DNA from: Apostichopus japonicus
Lineage: Eukaryota; Echinodermata; Holothuroidea; Aspidochirotida; Stichopodidae
Direction: 5' to 3'
Length of the DNA: 64,000 nt
Assembly: GCF_037975245.1 (NCBI RefSeq)
Contig: NC_092571.1
Span: 21,439,917-21,503,916 of the forward strand
Under the pieces are notes generated by a model. It worked only from the letters and a program-made list of their open reading frames with translations. It was not told the origin of the DNA and ran no database searches. Shown here piece after piece: positions 49,601 through 63,200 of this stretch (position 1 is the first letter of the stretch; each line of letters opens with the position of its first letter). A program made the position numbers and the translations under genes.

Positions 49601-52092
49601 TAGTTAATCCACCTAATATCTCAGTCCATACAGTGGCGCGATGGCTTGGCGCACTGTGCGAGCTGATGATCGAGACTCTCTTTTGCATCCGTGGTTCGAA
49701 CCCCGGGTGATGACGTCTTTTACAGCAAGTGCCTACACGGGGAGCTGTAAGTATTAGTTAATCCACCTAACATCTCAGTCCATACAGTGGCGCGATGGCT
49801 TGGCGCACTGTGCGAGCTGATGATCGAGACTCTCTTTTGCATCCGTGGTTCGAACCCCGGGTGATGACGTCTTTTGCCGATCTTTTACAGCAAGTGCCTA
49901 CACGGGGAGCTGTAAGTATTAGTTAATCCACCAACATCTCAGTCCATACAGTGGCGCGATGGCTTGGCGCACTGTGCGAGCTGATGATCGAGACTTTCTT
50001 TTGCATCCGTGGTTCGAACCCCGGGTGATGACGTCTTTTACAGCAAGTGCCTACACGGGGAGCTGTAAGTATTAGTTAATCCACCAACATCTCAGTCCAT
50101 ACAGTGGCGCGATGGCTTGGCGCACTGTGCGAGCTGATGATCGAGACTCTCTTTTGCATCCGTGGTTCGAACCCCGGGTGATGACGTCTTTTACAGCAAG
50201 TGCCTACACGGGGAGCTGTAAGTATTAGTTAATCCACCTAACATCTCAGTCCATACAGTGGCGCGATGGCTTGGCGCACTGTGCGAGCTGATGATCGAGA
50301 CTCTCTTTTGCATCCGTGGTTCGAACCCCGGGTGATGACGTCTTTTGCAGATCTTTTACAGCAAGTGCCTACACGGGGAGCTGTAAGTATTAGTTAATCC
50401 ACCAACATCTCAGTCCATACAGTGGCGCGATGGCTTGGCGCACTGTGCGAGCTGATGATCGAGACTCTCTTTTGCATCCTTGGTTCGAACCCCGGGTGAT
50501 GACGTCTTTTACAGCAAGTGCCTACACGGGGAGCTGTAAGTATTAGTTAATCCACCTAATATCTCAGTCCATACAGTGGCGCGATGGCTTGGCGCACTGT
50601 GCGAGCTGATGATCGAGACTCTCTTTTGCATCCGTGGTTCGAACCCCTGGTGATGACGTCTTTTGCCGATCTTTTACAGCAAGTGCCTACACGGGGAGCT
50701 GTAAGTATTAGTTAATCCACCTAATATCTCAGTCCATACAGTGGCGCGATGGCTTGGCGCACTGTGCGAGCTGATGATCGAGACTCTCTTTTGCATCCGT
50801 GGTTCGAACCCCGGGTGATGACGTCTTTTACAGCAAGTGCCTACACGGGGAGCTGTAAGTATTAGTTAATCCACCTAATATCTCAGTCCATACAGTGGCG
50901 CGATGGCTTGGCGCACTGTGCGAGCTGATGATCGAGACTCTCTTTTGCATCCGTGGTTCGAACCCCGGGTGATGACGTCTTTTGCCGATCTTTTACAGCA
51001 AGTGCCTACACGGGGAGCTGTAAGTATTAGTTAATCCACCTAATATCTCAGTCCATACAGTGGCGCGATGGCTTGGCGCACTGTGCGAGCTGATGATCGA
51101 GACTCTCTTTTGCATCCGTGGTTCGAACCCCGGGTGATGACGTCTTTTACAGCAAGTGCCTACACGGGGAGCTGTAAGTATTAGTTAATCCACCTAATAT
51201 CTCAGTCCATACAGTGGCGCGATGGCTTGGCGCACTGTGCGAGCTGATGATCGAGACTCTCTTTTGCATCCGTGGTTCGAACCCCGGGTGATGACGTCTT
51301 TTGCCGATCTTTTACAGCAAGTGCCTACACGGGGAGCTGTAAGTATTAGTTAATCCACCTAATATCTCAGTCCATACAGTGGCGCGATGGCTTGGCGCAC
51401 TGTGCGAGCTGATGATCGAGACTCTCTTTTGCATCCGTGGTTCGAACCCCGGGTGATGACGTCTTTTACAGCAAGTGCCTACACGGGGAGCTGTAAGTAT
51501 TAGTTAATCCACCTAATATCTCAGTCCATACAGTGGCGCGATGGCTTGGCGCACTGTGCGAGCTGATGATCGAGACTCTCTTTTGCATCCGTGGTTCGAA
51601 CCCCGGGTGATGACGTCTTTTGCCGATCTTTTACAGCAAGTGCCTACACGGGGAGCTGTAAGTATTAGTTAATCCACCTAATATCTCAGTCCATACAGTG
51701 GCGCGATGGCTTGGCGCACTGTGCGAGCTGATGATCGAGACTCTCTTTTGCATCCGTGGTTCGAACCCCGGGTGATGACGTCTTTTACAGCAAGTGCCTA
51801 CACGGGGAGCTGTAAGTATTAGTTAATCCACCTAATATCTCAGTCCATACAGTGGCGCGATGGCTTGGCGCACTGTGCGAGCTGATGATCGAGACTCTCT
51901 TTTGCATCCGTGGTTCGAACCCCGGGTGATGACGTCTTTTGCCGATCTTTTACAGCAAGTGCCTACACGGGGAGCTGTAAGTATTAGTTAATCCACCTAA
52001 TATCTCAGTCCATACAGTGGCGCGATGGCTTGGCGCACTGTGCGAGCTGATGATCGAGACTCTCTTTTGCATCCGTGGTTCGAACCCCGGGT
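46674..52092 (+). repeat. Right array, S-rich stretch and mixed units
   Basis: After the truncated third 2,221-bp copy come six consecutive S units near 47.0-47.7 kb, then alternating L and S units. CCACCAAC units occur at about 49929, 50082 and 50399, more densely than elsewhere. Single-copy variants include CTTTTTCCGATC near 48408 (a T5 run), GTGACTACAC near 48763 and CATCCTTGG near 50476. Only monomers are present. Confidence 0.8.
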
Positions 52093-53202
52093 GATGACGT
52101 CTTTTACAGCAAGTGCCTACACGGGGAGCTGTAAGTATTAGTTAATCCACCTAACATCTCAGTCCATACAGTGGCGGGATGGCTTGGCGCACTGTGCGAG
52201 CTGATGATCGAGACTCTCTTTTGCATCCGTGGTTCGAACCCCGGGTGATGACGTCTTTTGCCGATCTTTTACAGCAAGTGCCTACACGGGGAGCTGTAAG
52301 TATTAGTTAATCCACCAACATCTCAGTCCATACAGTGGCGCGATGGCTTGGCGCACTGTGCGAGCTGATGATCGAGACTCTCTTTTGCATCCGTGGTTCG
52401 AACCCCGGGTGATGACGTCTTTTACAGCAAGTGCCTACACGAGGAGCTGTAAGTATTAGTTAATCCACCTAATATCTCAGTCCATACAGTGGCGCGATGG
52501 CTTGGCGCACTGTGCGAGCTGATGATCGAGACTCTCTTTTGCATCCGTGGTTCGAACCCCGGGTGATGACGTCTTTTGCCGATCTTTTACAGCAAGTGCC
52601 TACACGGGGAGCTGTAAGTATTAGTTAATCCACCTAATATCTCAGTCCATACAGTGGCGCGATGGCTTGGCGCACTGTGCGAGCTGATGATCGAGACTCT
52701 CTTTTGCATCCGTGGTTCGAACCCCGGGTGATGACGTCTTTTACAGCAAGTGCCTACACGGGGAGCTGTAAGTATTAGTTAATCCACCTAATATCTCAGT
52801 CCATACAGTGGCGCGATGGCTTGGCGCACTGTGCGAGCTGATGATCGAGACTCTCTTTTGCATCCGTGGTTCGAACCCCGGGTGATGACGTCTTTTACAG
52901 CAAGTGCCTACACGGGGAGCTGTAAGTATTAGTTAATCCATCTAATATCTCAGTCCATACAGTGGCGCGATGGCTTGGCGCACTGTGCGAGCTGATGATC
53001 GAGACTCTCTTTTGCATCCGTGGTTCGAACCCCGGGTGATGACGTCTTTTGCCGATCTTTTACAGCAAGTGCCTACACGGGGAGCTGTAAGTATTAGTTA
53101 ATCCACCTAATATCTCAGTCCATACAGTGGCGCGATGGCTTGGCGCACTGTGCGAGCTGATGATCGAGACTCTCTTTTGCATCCGTGGTTCGAACCCCGG
53201 GT
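52093..53202 (+). repeat. 7-monomer HOR (1,110 bp), copy 1
   Basis: The marker GTGGCGGGAT (CGCG to CGGG in the A-box region) lies at 52171 and recurs at 53281, a shift of 1,110 bp. The unit order is S, L with CCACCAAC, S, L, S, S, L. Three L plus four S, less one deleted base, is 1,110. The marker change alters the D-stem of the tRNA-like fold. Confidence 0.88.
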
Positions 53203-53993
53203 GATGACGTCTTTTACAGCAAGTGCCTACACGGGGAGCTGTAAGTATTAGTTAATCCACCTAACATCTCAGTCCATACAGTGGCGGGATGGCTTGGCGC
53301 ACTGTGCGAGCTGATGATCGAGACTCTCTTTTGCATCCGTGGTTCGAACCCCGGGTGATGACGTCTTTTGCCGATCTTTTACAGCAAGTGCCTACACGGG
53401 GAGCTGTAAGTATTAGTTAATCCACCAACATCTCAGTCCATACAGTGGCGCGATGGCTTGGCGCACTGTGCGAGCTGATGATCGAGACTCTCTTTTGCAT
53501 CCGTGGTTCGAACCCCGGGTGATGACGTCTTTTACAGCAAGTGCCTACACGGGGAGCTGTAAGTATTAGTTAATCCACCTAATATCTCAGTCCATACAGT
53601 GGCGCGATGGCTTGGCGCACTGTGCGAGCTGATGATCGAGACTCTCTTTTGCATCCGTGGTTCGAACCCCGGGTGATGACGTCTTTTGCCGATCTTTTAC
53701 AGCAAGTGCCTACACGGGGAGCTGTAAGTATTAGTTAATCCACCTAATATCTCAGTCCATACAGTGGCGCGATGGCTTGGCGCACTGTGCGAGCTGATGA
53801 TCGAGACTCTCTTTTGCATCCGTGGTTCGAACCCCGGGTGATGACGTCTTTTACAGCAAGTGCCTACACGGGGAGCTGTAAGTATTAGTTAATCCACCTA
53901 ATATCTCAGTCCATACAGTGGCGCGATGGCTTGGCGCACTGTGCGAGCTGATGATCGAGACTCTCTTTTGCATCCGTGGTTCGAACCCCGGGT
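53203..53993 (+). repeat. 7-monomer HOR, copy 2 (first five units)
   Basis: This repeats the GGCGGGAT unit, the CCACCAAC unit, and S, L, S of copy 1. It then diverges at 53994, where an L unit stands in place of an S unit. Another fragment of the same series, with GTGGCGGGAT at 60309 followed by CCACCAAC, is found at 60231-60560. Confidence 0.82.
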
Positions 53994-54477
53994 GATGACG
54001 TCTTTTGCCGATCTTTTACAGCAAGTGCCTACACGGGGAGCTGTAAGTATTAGTTAATCCACCTAATATCTCAGTCCATACAGTGGCGCGATGGCTTGGC
54101 GCACTGTGCGAGCTGATGATCGAGACTCTCTTTTGCATCCGTGGTTCGAACCCCGGGTGATGACGTCTTTTACAGCAAGTGCCTACACGGGGAGCTGTAA
54201 GTATTAGTTAATCCACCTAATATCTCAGTCCATACAGTGGCGCGATGGCTTGGCGCACTGTGCGAGCTGATGATCGAGACTCTCTTTTGCATCCGTGGTT
54301 CGAACCCCGGGTGATGACGTCTTTTGCCGATCTTTTACAGCAAGTGCCTACACGGGGAGCTGTAAGTATTAGTTAATCCACCTAACATCTCAGTCCATAC
54401 AGTGGCGCGATGGCTTGGCGCACTGTGCGAGCTGATGATCGAGACTCTCTTTTGCATCCGTGGTTCGAAACCCGGGT

Positions 54478-57400
54478 GATGACGTCTTTTACAGCAAGTG
54501 CCTTCACGGGGAGCTGTAAGTATTAGTTAATCCACCTAATATCTCAGTCCATACAGTGGCGCGATGGCTTGGCGCACTGTGCGAGCTGATGATCGAGACT
54601 CTCTTTTGCATCCGTGGTTCGAACCCCGGGTGATGACGTCTTTTGCCGATCTTTTACAGCAAGTGCCTACACGGGGAGCTGTAAGTATTAGTTAATCCAC
54701 CTAATATCTCAGTCCATACAGTGGCGCGATGGCTTGGCGCACTGTGCGAGCTGATGATCGAGACTCTCTTTTGCATCCGTGGTTCGAACCCCGGGTGATG
54801 ACGTCTTTTACAGCAAGTGCCTACACGGGGAGCTGTAAGTATTAGTTAATCCACCTAATATCTCAGTCCATACAGTGGCGCGATGGCTTTGCGCACTGTG
54901 CGAGCTGATGATCGAGACTCTCTTTTGCATCCGTGGTTCGAACCCCGGGTGATGACGTCTTTTGCCGATCTTTTACAGCAAGTGCCTACACGGGGAGCTG
55001 TAAGTATTAGTTAATCCACCTAATATCTCAGTCCATACAGTGGCGCGATGGCTTGGCGCACTGTGCGAGCTGATGATCGAGACTCTCTTTTGCATCCGTG
55101 GTTCGAACCCCGGGTGATGACGTCTTTTGCCGATCTTTTACAGCAAGTGTCTACACGGGGAGCTGTAAGTATTAGTTAATCCACCTAATATCTCAGTCCA
55201 TACAGTGGCGCGATGGCTTGGCGCACTGTGCGAGCTGATGATCGAGACTCTCTTTTGCATCCGTGGTTCGAACCCCGGGTGATGACGTCTTTTGCCGATC
55301 TTTTACAGCAAGTGCCTACACGGGGAGCTGTAAGTATTAGTTAATCCACCTAATATCTCAGTCCATACAGTGGCGCGATGGCTTGGCGCACTGTGCGAGC
55401 TGATGATCGAGACTCTCTTTTGCATCCGTGGTTCGAACCCCGGGTGATGACGTCTTTTGCCGATCTTTTACAGCAAGTGCCTACACGGGGAGCTGTAAGT
55501 ATTAGTTAATCCACCTAATATCTCAGTCCATACAGTGGCGCGATGGCTTGGCGCACTGTGCGAGCTGATGATCGAGACTCTCTTTTGCATCCGTGGTTCG
55601 AACCCCGGGTGATGACGTCTTTTACAGCAAGTGCCTACACGGGGAGCTGTAAGTATTAGTTAATCCACCTAATATCTCAGTCCATACAGTGGCGCGATGG
55701 CTTGGCGCACTGTGCGAGCTGATGATCGAGACTCTCTTTTGCATCCGTGGTTCGAACCCCGGGTGATGACGTCTTTTACAGCAAGTGCCTACACGGGGAG
55801 CTGTAAGTATTAGTTAATCCACCTAATATCTCAGTCCATACAGTGGCGCGATGGCTTGGCGCACTGTGCGAGCTGATGATCGAGACTCTCTTTTGCATCC
55901 GTGGTTCGAACCCCGGGTGATGACGTCTTTTGCCGATCTTTTACAGCAAGTGCCTACACGGGGAGCTGTAAGTATTAGTTAATCCACCTAATATCTCAGT
56001 CCATACAGTGGCGCGATGGCTTGGCGCACTGTGCGAGCTGATGATCGAGACTCTCTTTTGCATCCGTGGTTCGAACCCCGGGTGATGACGTCTTTTACAG
56101 CAAGTGCCTACACGGGGAGCTGTAAGTATTAGTTAATCCACCTAACATCTCAGTCCATACAGTGGCGCGATGGCTTGGCGCACTGTGCGAGCTGATGATC
56201 GAGACTCTCTTTTGCATCCGTGGTTCGAACCCCGGGTGATGACGTCTTTTGCCGATCTTTTACAGCAAGTGCCTACACGGGGAGCTGTAAGTATTAGTTA
56301 ATCCACCTAACATCTCAGTCCATACAGTGGCGCGATGGCTTGGCGCACTGTGCGAGCTGATGATCGAGACTCTCTTTTGCATCCGTGGTTCGAACCCCGG
56401 GTGATGACGTCTTTTACAGCAAGTGCCTACACGGGGAGCTGTAAGTATTAGTTAATCCATCTAATATCCCAGTCCATACAGTGGCGCGATGGCTTGGCGC
56501 ACTGTGCGAGCTGATGATCGAGACTCTCTTTTGCATCCGTGGTTCGAACCCCGGGTGATGACGTCTTTTGCCGATCTTTTACAGCAAGTGCCTACACGGG
56601 GAGCTGTAAGTATTAGTTAATCCACCTAATATCTCAGTCCATACAGTGGCGCGATGGCTTGGCGCACTGTGCGAGCTGATGATCGAGACTCTCTTTTGCA
56701 TCCGTGGTTCGAACCCCGGGTGATGACGTCTTTTACAGCAAGTGCCTACACGGGGAGCTGTAAGTATTAGTTAATCCACCTAATATCTCAGTCCATACAG
56801 TGGCGCGATGGCTTGGCGCACTGTGCGAGCTGATGATCGAGACTCTCTTTTGCATCCGTGGTTCGAACCCCGGGTGATGACGTCTTTTGCCGATCTTTTA
56901 CAGCAAGTGCCTACACGGGGAGCTGTAAGTATTAGTTAATCCACCTAATATCTCAGTCCATACAGTGGCGCGATGGCTTGGCGCACTGTGCGAGCTGATG
57001 ATCGAGACTCTCTTTTGCATCCGTGGTTCGAGCCCCGGGTGATGACGTCTTTTACAGCAAGTGCCTACACGAGGAGCTGTAAGTATTAGTTAATCCACCT
57101 AACATCTCAGTCCATACAGTGGCGCGATGGCTTGGCGCACTGTGCGAGCTGATGATCGAGACTCTCTTTTGCATCCGTGGTTCGAACCCCGGGTGATGAC
57201 GTCTTTTACAGCAAGTGCCTACACGGGGAGCTGTAAGTATTAGTTAATCCACCTAACATCTCAGTCCATACAGTGGCGCGATGGCTTGGCGCACTGTGCG
57301 AGCTGATGATCGAGACTCTCTTTTGCATCCGTGGTTCGAACCCCGGGTGATGACGTCTTTTGCCGATCTTTTACAGCAAGTGCCTACACGGGGAGCTGTA

Positions 57401-58151
57401 AGTATTAGTTAATCCACCTAACATCTCAGTCCATACAGTGGCGCGATGGCTTGGCGCACTGTGCGAGCTGATGATCGAGACTCTCTTTTGCATCCGTGGT
57501 TCGAACCCCGGGTGATGACGTCTTTTACAGCAAGTGCCTACACGGGGAGCTGTAAGTATTAGTTAATCCATCTAATATCTCAGTCCATACAGTGGCGCGA
57601 TGGCTTGGCGCACTGTGCGAGCTGATGATCGAGACTCTCTTTTGCATCCGTGGTTCGAACCCCGGGTGATGACGTCTTTTGCCGATCTTTTACAGCAAGT
57701 GCCTACACGGGGAGCTGTAAGTATTAGTTAATCCACCTAATATCTCAGTCCATACAGTGGCGCGATGGCTTGGCGCACTGTGCGAGCTGATGATCGAGAC
57801 TCTCTTTTGCATCCGTGGTTCGAACCCCGGGTGATGACGTCTTTTACAGCAAGTGCCTACACGGGGAGCTGTAAGTATTAGTTAATCCACCTAATATCTC
57901 AGTCCATACAGTGGCGCGATGGCTTGGCGCACTGTGCGAGCTGATGATCGAGACTCTCTTTTGCATCCGTGGTTCGAACCCCGGGTGATGACGTCTTTTG
58001 CCGATCTTTTACAGCAAGTGCCTACACGGGGAGCTGTAAGTATTAGTTAATCCACCTAACATCTCAGTCCATACAGTGGCGCGATGGCTTGGCGCACTGT
58101 GCGAGCTGATGATCGAGACTCTCTTTTGCATCCGTGGTTCGAACCCCGGGT
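54478..58151 (+). repeat. 23-monomer HOR (3,674 bp), copy 1
   Basis: The marker CAAGTGTCTAC at 55144 recurs at 58818, a shift of 3,674 bp, and the L/S order on both sides agrees. Twelve L and eleven S monomers give 3,674 exactly. Private changes include CCTTCACGG near 54501, GGCTTTGCG near 54887, ATATCCCAG near 56465 and TCGAGCCCC near 57028. Confidence 0.87.
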
Positions 58152-60230
58152 GATGACGTCTTTTACAGCAAGTGCCTACACGGGGAGCTGTAAGTATTAG
58201 TTAATCCACCTAATATCTCAGTCCATACAGTGGCGCGATGGCTTGGCGCACTGTGCGAGCTGATGATCGAGACTCTCTTTTGCATCCGTGGTTCGAACCC
58301 CGGGTGATGACGTCTTTTGCCGATCTTTTACAGCAAGTGCCTACACGGGGAGCTGTAAGTATTAGTTAATCCACCTAATATCTCAGTCCATACAGTGGCG
58401 CGATGGCTTGGCGCACTGTGCGAGCTGATGATCGAGACTCTCTTTTGCATCCGTGGTTCGAACCCCGGGTGATGACGTCTTTTACAGCAAGTGCCTACAC
58501 GGGGAGCTGTAAGTATTAGTTAATCCACCTAATATCTCAGTCCATACAGTGGCGCGATGGCTTGGCGCACTGTGCGAGCTGATGATCGAGACTCTCTTTT
58601 GCATCCGTGGTTCGAACCCCGGGTGATGACGTCTTTTGCCGATCTTTTACAGCAAGTGCCTACACGGGGAGCTGTAAGTATTAGTTAATCCACCTAATAT
58701 CTCAGTCCATACAGTGGCGCGATGGCTTGGCGCACTGTGCGAGCTGATGATCGAGACTCTCTTTTGCATCCGTGGTTCGAACCCCGGGTGATGACGTCTT
58801 TTGCCGATCTTTTACAGCAAGTGTCTACACGGGGAGCTGTAAGTATTAGTTAATCCACCTAATATCTCAGTCCATACAGTGGCGCGATGGCTTGGCGCAC
58901 TGTGCGAGCTGATGATCGAGACTCTCTTTTGCATCCGTGGTTCGAACCCCGGGTGATGACGTCTTTTGCCGATCTTTTACAGCAAGTGCCTACACGGGGA
59001 GCTGTAAGTATTAGTTAATCCACCTAATATCTCAGTCCATACAGTGGCGCGATGGCTTGGCGCACTGTGCGAGCTGATGATCGAGACTCTCTTTTGCATC
59101 CGTGGTTCGAACCCCGGGTGATGACGTCTTTTGCCGATCTTTTACAGCAAGTGCCTACACGGGGAGCTGTAAGTATTAGTTAATCCACCTAATATCTCAG
59201 TCCATACAGTGGCGCGATGGCTTGGCGCACTGTGCGAGCTGATGATCGAGACTCTCTTTTGCATCCGTGGTTCGAACCCCGGGTGATGACGTCTTTTACA
59301 GCAAGTGCCTACACGGGGAGCTGTAAGTATTAGTTAATCCACCTAATATCTCAGTCCATACAGTGGCGCGATGGCTTGGCGCACTGTGCGAGCTGATGAT
59401 CGAGACTCTCTTTTGCATCCGTGGTTCGAACCCCGGGTGATGACGTCTTTTACAGCAAGTGCCTACACGGGGAGCTGTAAGTATTAGTTAATCCACCTAA
59501 TATCTCAGTCCATACAGTGGCGCGATGGCTTGGCGCACTGTGCGAGCTGATGATCGAGACTCTCTTTTGCATCCGTGGTTCGAACCCCGGGTGATGACGT
59601 CTTTTACAGCAAGTGCCTACACGGGGAGCTGTAAGTATTAGTTAATCCACCTAACATCTCAGTCCATACAGTGGCGCGATGGCTTGGCGCACTGTGCGAG
59701 CTGATGATCGAGACTCTCTTTTGCATCCGTGGTTCGAACCCCGGGTGATGACGTCTTTTGCCGATCTTTTACAGCAAGTGCCTACACGGGGAGCTGTAAG
59801 TATTAGTTAATCCACCTAACATCTCAGTCCATACAGTGGCGCGATGGCTTGGCGCACTGTGCGAGCTGATGATCGAGACTCTCTTTTGCATCCGTGGTTC
59901 GAACCCCGGGTGATGACGTCTTTTACAGCAAGTGCCTACACGGGGAGCTGTAAGTATTAGTTAATCCATCTAATATCTCAGTCCATACAGTGGCGCGATG
60001 GCTTGGCGCACTGTGCGAGCTGATGATCGAGACTCTCTTTTGCATCCGTGGTTCGAACCCCGGTTGATGACGTCTTTTGCCGATCTTTTACAGCAAGTGC
60101 CTACACGGGGAGCTGTAAGTATTAGTTAATCCACCTAATATCTCAGTCCATACAGTGGCGCGATGGCTTGGCGCACTGTGCGAGCTGATGATCGAGACTC
60201 TCTTTTGCATCCGTGGTTCGAACCCCGGGT
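58152..60230 (+). repeat. 23-monomer HOR, copy 2 (partial, one unit lost)
   Basis: This follows copy 1 from its first unit through the CAAGTGTCTAC unit (58790) and on to the CCATCTAAT unit near 59965. One L monomer present in copy 1 at about 55.93 kb is missing here. The match ends at 60230, where the GGCGGGAT series begins. Confidence 0.82.
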
Positions 60231-63200
60231 GATGACGTCTTTTACAGCAAGTGCCTACACGGGGAGCTGTAAGTATTAGTTAATCCACCTAACATCTCAG
60301 TCCATACAGTGGCGGGATGGCTTGGCGCACTGTGCGAGCTGATGATCGAGACTCTCTTTTGCATCCGTGGTTCGAACCCCGGGTGATGACGTCTTTTGCC
60401 GATCTTTTACAGCAAGTGCCTACACGGGGAGCTGTAAGTATTAGTTAATCCACCAACATCTCAGTCCATACAGTGGCGCGATGGCTTGGCGCACTGTGCG
60501 AGCTGATGATCGAGACTCTCTTTTGCATCCGTGGTTCGAACCCCGGGTGATGACGTCTTTTACAGCAAGTGCCTACACGGGGAGCTGTAAGTATTAGTTA
60601 ATCCACCTAATATCTCAGTCCATACAGTGGCGCGATGGCTTGGCGCACTGTGCGAGCTGATGATCGAGACTCTCTTTTGCATCCGTGGTTCGAACCCCGG
60701 GTGATGACGTCTTTTGCCGATCTTTTACAGCAAGTGCCTACACGGGGAGCTGTAAGTATTAGTTAATCCACCTAATATCTCAGTCCATACAGTGGCGCGA
60801 TGGCTTGGCGCACTGTGCGAGCTGATGATCGAGACTCTCTTTTGCATCCGTGGTTCGAACCCCGGGTGATGACGTCTTTTACAGCAAGTGCCTACACGGG
60901 GAGCTGTAAGTATTAGTTAATCCACCTAACATCTCAGTCCATACAGTGGCGCGATGGCTTGGCGCACTGTGCGAGCTGATGATCGAGACTCTCTTTTGCA
61001 TCCGTGGTTCGAACCCCGGGTGATGACGTCTTTTGCCGATCTTTTACAGCAAGTGCCTACACGGGGAGCTGTAAGTATTAGTTAATCCACCAACATCTCA
61101 GTCCATACAGTGGCGCGATGGCTTGGCGCACTGTGCGAGCTGATGATCGAGACTCTCTTTTGCATCCGTGGTTCGAACCCCGGGTGATGACGTCTTTTAC
61201 AGCAAGTGCCTACACGGGGAGCTGTAAGTATTAGTTAATCCACCTACTATCTCAGTCCATACAGTGGCGCGATGGCTTGGCGCACTGTGCGAGCTGATGA
61301 TCGAGACTCTCTTTTGCATCCGTGGTTCGAACCCCGGGTGATGACGTCTTTTGCCGATCTTTTACAGCAAGTGCCTACACGGGGAGCTGTAAGTATTAGT
61401 TAATCCACCTAATATCTCAGTCCATACAGTGGCGCGATGGCTTGGCGCACTGTGCGAGCTGATGATCGAGACTCTCTTTTGCATCCGTGGTTCGAACCCC
61501 GGGTGATGACGTCTTTTGCCGATCTTTTACAGCAAGTGCCTACACGGGGAGCTGTAAGTATTAGTTAATCCACCTAATATCTCAGTCCATACAGTGGCGC
61601 GATGGCTTGGCGCACTGTGCGAGCTGATGATCGAGACTCTCTTTTGCATCCGTGGTTCGAACCCCGGGTGATGACGTCTTTTACAGCAAGTGCCTACACG
61701 GGGAGCTGTAAGTATTAGTTAATCCACCTAATATCTCAGTCCATACAGTGGCGCGATGGCTTGGCGCACTGTGCGAGCTGATGATCGAGACTCTCTTTTG
61801 CATCCGTGGTTCGAACCCCGGGTGATGACGTCTTTTGCCGATCTTTTACAGCAAGTGCCTACACGGGGAGCTTTAAGTATTAGTTAATCCACCTAATATC
61901 TCAGTCCATACAGTGGCACGATGGCTTGGCGCACTGTGCGAGCTGATGATCGAGACTCTCTTTTGCATCCGTGGTTCGAACCCCGGGTGATGACGTCTTT
62001 TGCCGATCTTTTACAGCAAGTGCCTACACGGGGAGCTGTAAGTATTAGTTAATCCACCTAATATCTCAGTCCATACAGTGGCGCGATGGCTTGGCGCACT
62101 GTGCGAGCTGATGATCGAGACTCTCTTTTGCATCCGTGGTTCGAACCCCGGGTGATGACGTCTTTTACAGCAAGTGCCTACACGGGGAGCTGTAAGTATT
62201 AGTTAATCCACCTAACATCTCAGTCCATACAGTGGCGCGATGGCTTGGCGCACTGTGCGAGCTGATGATCGAGACTCTCTTTTGCATCCGTGGTTCGAAC
62301 CCCGGGTGATGACGTCTTTTGCCGATCTTTTACAGCAAGTGCCTACACGGGGAGCTGTAAGTATTAGTTAATCCACCTAAAATCTCAGTCCATACAGTGG
62401 CGCGATGGCTTGGCGCACTGTGCGAGCTGATGATCGAGACTCTCTTTTGCATCCGTGGTTCGAACCCCGGGTGATGACGTCTTTTACAGCAAGTGCCTAC
62501 ACGGGGAGCTGTAAGTATTAGTTAATCCACCTAACATCTCAGTCCATACAGTGGCGCGATGGCTTGGCGCACTGTGCGAGCTGATGATCGAGACTCTCTT
62601 TTGCATCCGTGGTTCGAACCCCGGGTGATGACGTCTTTTGCCGATCTTTTACAGCAAGTGCCTACACGGGGAGCTGTAAGTATTAGTTATTCCACTTAAC
62701 ATCTCAGTCCATACAGTGGCGCGATGGCTTGGCGCACTGTGCGAGCTGATGATCGAGACTCTCTTTTGCATCCGTGGTTCGAACCCCGGGTGATGACGTC
62801 TTTTACAGCAAGTGCCTACACGGGGAGCTGTAAGTATTAGTTAATCCATCTAATATCTCAGTCCATACAGTGGCGCGATGGCTTGGCGCACTGTGCGAGC
62901 TGATGATCGAGACTCTCTTTTGCATCCGTGGTTCGAACCCCGGGTGATGACGTCTTTTGCCGATCTTTTACAGCAAGTGCCTACACGGGGAGCTGTAAGT
63001 ATTAGTTAATCCACCTAATATCTCAGTCCATACAGTGGCGCGATGGCTTGGCGCACTGTGCGAGCTGATGATCGAGACTCTCTTTTGCATCCGTGGTTCG
63101 AACCCCGGGTGATGACGTCTTTTGCCGATCTTTTACAGCAAGTGCCTACACGGGGAGCTGTAAGTATTAGTTAATCCACCAACATCTCAGTCCATACAGT

